A stretch of DNA of 7,010 bases, taken from CALGTL01 sp963579135. GTDB taxonomy: Bacteria > Chloroflexota > Dehalococcoidia > Lucifugimonadales > Australimonadaceae. This document shows, piece by piece, positions 6,077 through 7,010 of the stretch. Under the pieces are notes generated by a model. It had not been told where the DNA came from. It did not search any database and saw only the letters and a program-made list of their open reading frames with translations. Position 1 is the stretch's first letter. The number at the start of each line of letters is the position of its first letter. Location of the stretch: contig CAUZFB010000082.1 in NCBI GenBank assembly GCA_963579135.1, forward strand, positions 1 to 7,010, in the 5' to 3' direction. A program made the translations under genes and the position numbers.

Positions 6077-6156
6077 TGCACGAGTCCGACTGCAATGGAT
6101 ACTTTCGTCAACAACCGATCAAAGCAACCAGCTCAAAGATTCCGGGCACTCGTGCA
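6077..6156. repeat. Nine-base inverted repeat upstream of tctC
   Basis: TGCACGAGT at 6077-6085 is the exact reverse complement of ACTCGTGCA at 6148-6156, with 62 bases between. The two arms bracket the region 37-116 bases upstream of the tctC start. They could be paired binding sites of a regulator on both sides of the promoter, or arms of a leader RNA stem. The match is directly seen; the role is inferred. Confidence 0.35.
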
Positions 6157-6179
6157 ATCACCGAGCTAGAGGTTTGGTC

Positions 6180-6189
6180 AGTATATACT
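6180..6189. promoter_or_regulatory. Ten-base AT-rich palindrome, possible operator
   Basis: AGTATATACT is a perfect palindrome about 140 bases before the tctC start. GntR-family (FadR/FCD type) regulators, which often control carboxylate uptake genes, bind similar short palindromes with a GTATAC-like core. No such regulator is encoded in the window, so the link is only suggestive. Confidence 0.2.
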
Positions 6190-6255
6190 CGAGGGATGGG
6201 AAATTCTAGTCTGCTGCGCCGCATAGATATGGTCGTTTCGGGTCCAGACTGTGTA

Positions 6256-6269
6256 ACCGACCTGTCGGT
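6256..6269. promoter_or_regulatory. Inverted repeat ACCGAC-CT-GTCGGT, possible operator
   Basis: Two six-base arms are perfect reverse complements separated by two bases, a typical geometry for a dimeric regulator site. It lies about 216 bases upstream of tctC, rather far for direct promoter control unless the transcript starts far upstream. Chance occurrence is possible. Confidence 0.2.
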
Positions 6270-6397
6270 GTCGAATTAGCGTTTATGCGGTAATGGGAAA
6301 CTAGACCAAACAATGTTGCAAAATCATGGATGGCGGCAATGAGGGTGCACACCGGACGGTCTAAATCATGATTGTCTAACACGCGACTGTCTCTTGT

Positions 6398-6472
6398 TGG
6401 CCGTTAGCTGCCTATCGCAGTACACCCGTTCTCATCAGTTTGCAGTGGCCGGTCTACTCCAAACAACGGCCA
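6398..6472. repeat. Eight-base inverted repeat next to the insertion sequence
   Basis: TGGCCGTT (6398-6405) and AACGGCCA (6465-6472) are exact reverse complements 59 bases apart, and a related GTGGCCGGT lies between them. The arrangement sits just left of the element end and may be a dispersed intergenic repeat, or nothing more than chance. Confidence 0.2.
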
Positions 6473-6498
6473 TTCGTTGATGTTTGGTAGATCAGGAT

Positions 6499-6528
6499 TG
6501 ACCCTCCCCCACTAATCTGGTCCACCCT
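6499..6528 (+). repeat. Putative left terminal inverted repeat of the IS element
   Basis: The stretch begins TGACCCTCCCCC and continues into CTGGTCCACCC, resembling IS407-type ends. The left border is inferred from that pattern. The matching right repeat is outside the window, so neither the exact length nor the border can be confirmed. Confidence 0.5.
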
Positions 6529-6554
6529 TATAGTTAGTAAAGGAGGATTAAGTT

Positions 6555-6833
6555 ATGGGTATCAAACGACACAAACCCCAAGAGATCGTCACGAAGTTAC
6601 GCCAAGTTGAAGTGCTTGTCGGGCAAGGTGTGGCGCGAATTGATGCGATCAGATAGGTTTGCATCGTGGAGCAAACTTACTACCGCTGGCGCAAGCGCTA
6701 TGGTGGTATGGGGACGGCACAGCTGAAGGAACTCAAGCGTCTTCAAAAGGAGAACGAACGCCTAAGAAGAGCCGTTTCGGATCTGACTTTGGACAAGTTG
6801 ATCCTGAGCGAGGCATCAAGGGGAAACTTCTAA
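6555..6833 (+). pseudogene. IS3-family transposase OrfA, interrupted by an in-frame TAG
   Basis: OrfA binds the element ends and forms the N-terminal part of the OrfAB transposase. The 92-codon frame starts at ATG 6555 with AGGAGG eight bases upstream. It begins MGIKRHKPQEIVTKLRQVEV, has EQTYYRWRKRYGGM in the recognition region (39-52), a leucine-rich coiled coil (LKELKRLQKENERLRR, 57-72), and ends RGNF-stop. Codon 34 (6654-6656) is TAG, where relatives usually have Gln (AIRQ...). A single CAG-to-TAG change explains it, since the rest of the frame and the alignment length are intact. The stop falls within the helix-turn-helix, so the fragment made should not bind DNA. Occasional readthrough or a suppressor tRNA would restore it. 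Confidence 0.85.
6821..6827 (+). other. Candidate -1 ribosomal frameshift site G GGA AAC
   Basis: The heptamer GGGAAAC is phased with the OrfA frame as G GGA AAC, the X XXY YYZ form used for -1 slippage. It lies two codons before the OrfA stop, exactly where the OrfB frame takes over. IS3-family elements make the OrfAB transposase by -1 frameshifting. I did not identify a stimulatory stem-loop downstream with certainty. Confidence 0.55.
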
Positions 6834-7010
6834 GCCCCGCGCGTCGTCGGGCTTGCATCGATCAGGTGCGTGGCAAGCTGCAGGTATCCGAGCGTCGGAT
6901 CTGTCGCGTGCTTGGTCAGCATCGATCAACCCAGCGGCGGCCACCAAGGGGCCGAGCAGATGAAGAATGCCTGGTGGCGGACATGATCGAATTGACCCGC
7001 CAGTATGGTC
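6824..7010 (+). CDS. IS3-family transposase OrfB, N-terminal part only
   Basis: OrfB supplies the DDE catalytic domain of the transposase. Only the first 62 codons are in the window, in the -1 frame relative to orfA, and no stop interrupts them. They read KLLSPARRRACIDQVR, then VSERRICRVLGQHRSTQRRPPRGRADEE, the standard helix-turn-helix-like N-terminal segment of this group, and LTRQYG at the edge. There is no ribosome site or good start codon, so it is expected to be made as an OrfAB fusion through the slippery site at 6821-6827. The catalytic residues lie beyond the window, and the upstream amber codon would block production of the fusion. Confidence 0.85.

Larger units (their letters stand above)
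6041..6498. other. Gene-free region upstream of tctC
   Basis: No credible gene lies here on either strand. The tctC promoter should be within it. The minus strand has a TTGACG at 6111-6106 but no matching -10 hexamer at a normal distance, so I do not call a promoter. The stretch is rich in small symmetric elements, listed separately, and ends at the left end of the insertion sequence. Confidence 0.55.
6499..7010 (+). mobile_element. IS3-family insertion sequence (IS407-like group), left part, truncated by the window
   Basis: The element is recognised by its two-gene transposase: a helix-turn-helix OrfA, then OrfB in the -1 frame, separated by the GNF-stop junction common in this group. The left end is placed at TGACCCTCCCCC (6499-6510), which resembles the TGACC...CCCCC ends of IS407-type elements. 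About 55 bases separate it from the orfA start. The right end, the DDE catalytic part of OrfB and any target duplication lie outside the window. The four bases to the left are GGAT, the sequence to look for at the other end if a four-base duplication exists. An amber codon in orfA suggests this copy is inactive. Confidence 0.85.

Noticed and set aside
6086..6111. TTGACG on the minus strand as a -35 box for tctC
   Set aside because: No acceptable -10 hexamer lies 15-19 bases downstream, so a promoter call is not supported.
5567..6169. Plus-strand open frame of 200 codons antisense to tctC
   Set aside because: The tctC frame has a signal peptide and family motifs on the other strand. This frame has none and arises from the composition of tctC.
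6058..6279. Plus-strand 73-codon frame upstream of tctC
   Set aside because: It starts at a GTG without a proper ribosome site, has no recognisable features, and lies across the inverted repeats of a regulatory-looking region.
1..7010. CRISPR array, tRNA or rRNA genes
   Set aside because: No regularly spaced direct repeats, no cloverleaf-like segments and no rRNA-like sequence were seen on either strand.

Overview
The window looks like a chromosomal segment of a Gram-negative bacterium, most likely a proteobacterium. The reasons are a complete tripartite tricarboxylate transporter (TTT) with an exported periplasmic binding protein, GGAGG-type ribosome binding sites before most genes, moderate GC (mid-50s by eye in the transporter genes), and an IS3-family insertion sequence. 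The species cannot be named from what is here. There are no rRNA or tRNA genes, no CRISPR array and no replication origin.

Layout. (1) Positions 1-1212, minus strand: a tight run of four small genes without recognisable families (126, 168 and 64 aa, then one that runs off the left edge). Each has a strong Shine-Dalgarno sequence, and two of the three junctions overlap. (2) 1213-1344: their leader, with several dyad symmetries. (3) 1345-1379: an intrinsic terminator that reads only on the minus strand. (4) 1380-1663: no intact gene; the plus strand carries a possible frameshifted remnant that weakly resembles the C-terminal half of a TetR regulator. (5) 1664-6040, minus strand: a four-gene unit read tctC, tctB, tctA, nitrilase-family amidohydrolase. 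(6) 6041-6498: no gene, but several inverted repeats that could be regulatory sites for tctC. (7) 6499-7010, plus strand: the left end of an IS3-family element with an in-frame amber codon in orfA, an intact-looking G GGA AAC slippery site, and the start of orfB.

How the genes work together. TctC should capture a carboxylate-like ligand in the periplasm and hand it to the TctA/TctB membrane complex. The co-directional nitrilase-superfamily enzyme would then hydrolyse a C-N bond of the imported compound in the cytoplasm, releasing a carboxylate and ammonia. The transporter and enzyme families are clear; the substrate is not. No intact regulator for this unit lies in the window.

Three start sites depart from the obvious choice. 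tctB most plausibly begins at a CTG codon. tctA most plausibly begins at a GTG coupled to an 11-codon minicistron. The nitrilase begins at an ATG six codons inside its longest reading frame. The best candidate for something undescribed is the cryptic four-gene operon at the left edge, which includes a protein with 13 tryptophans in 168 residues.
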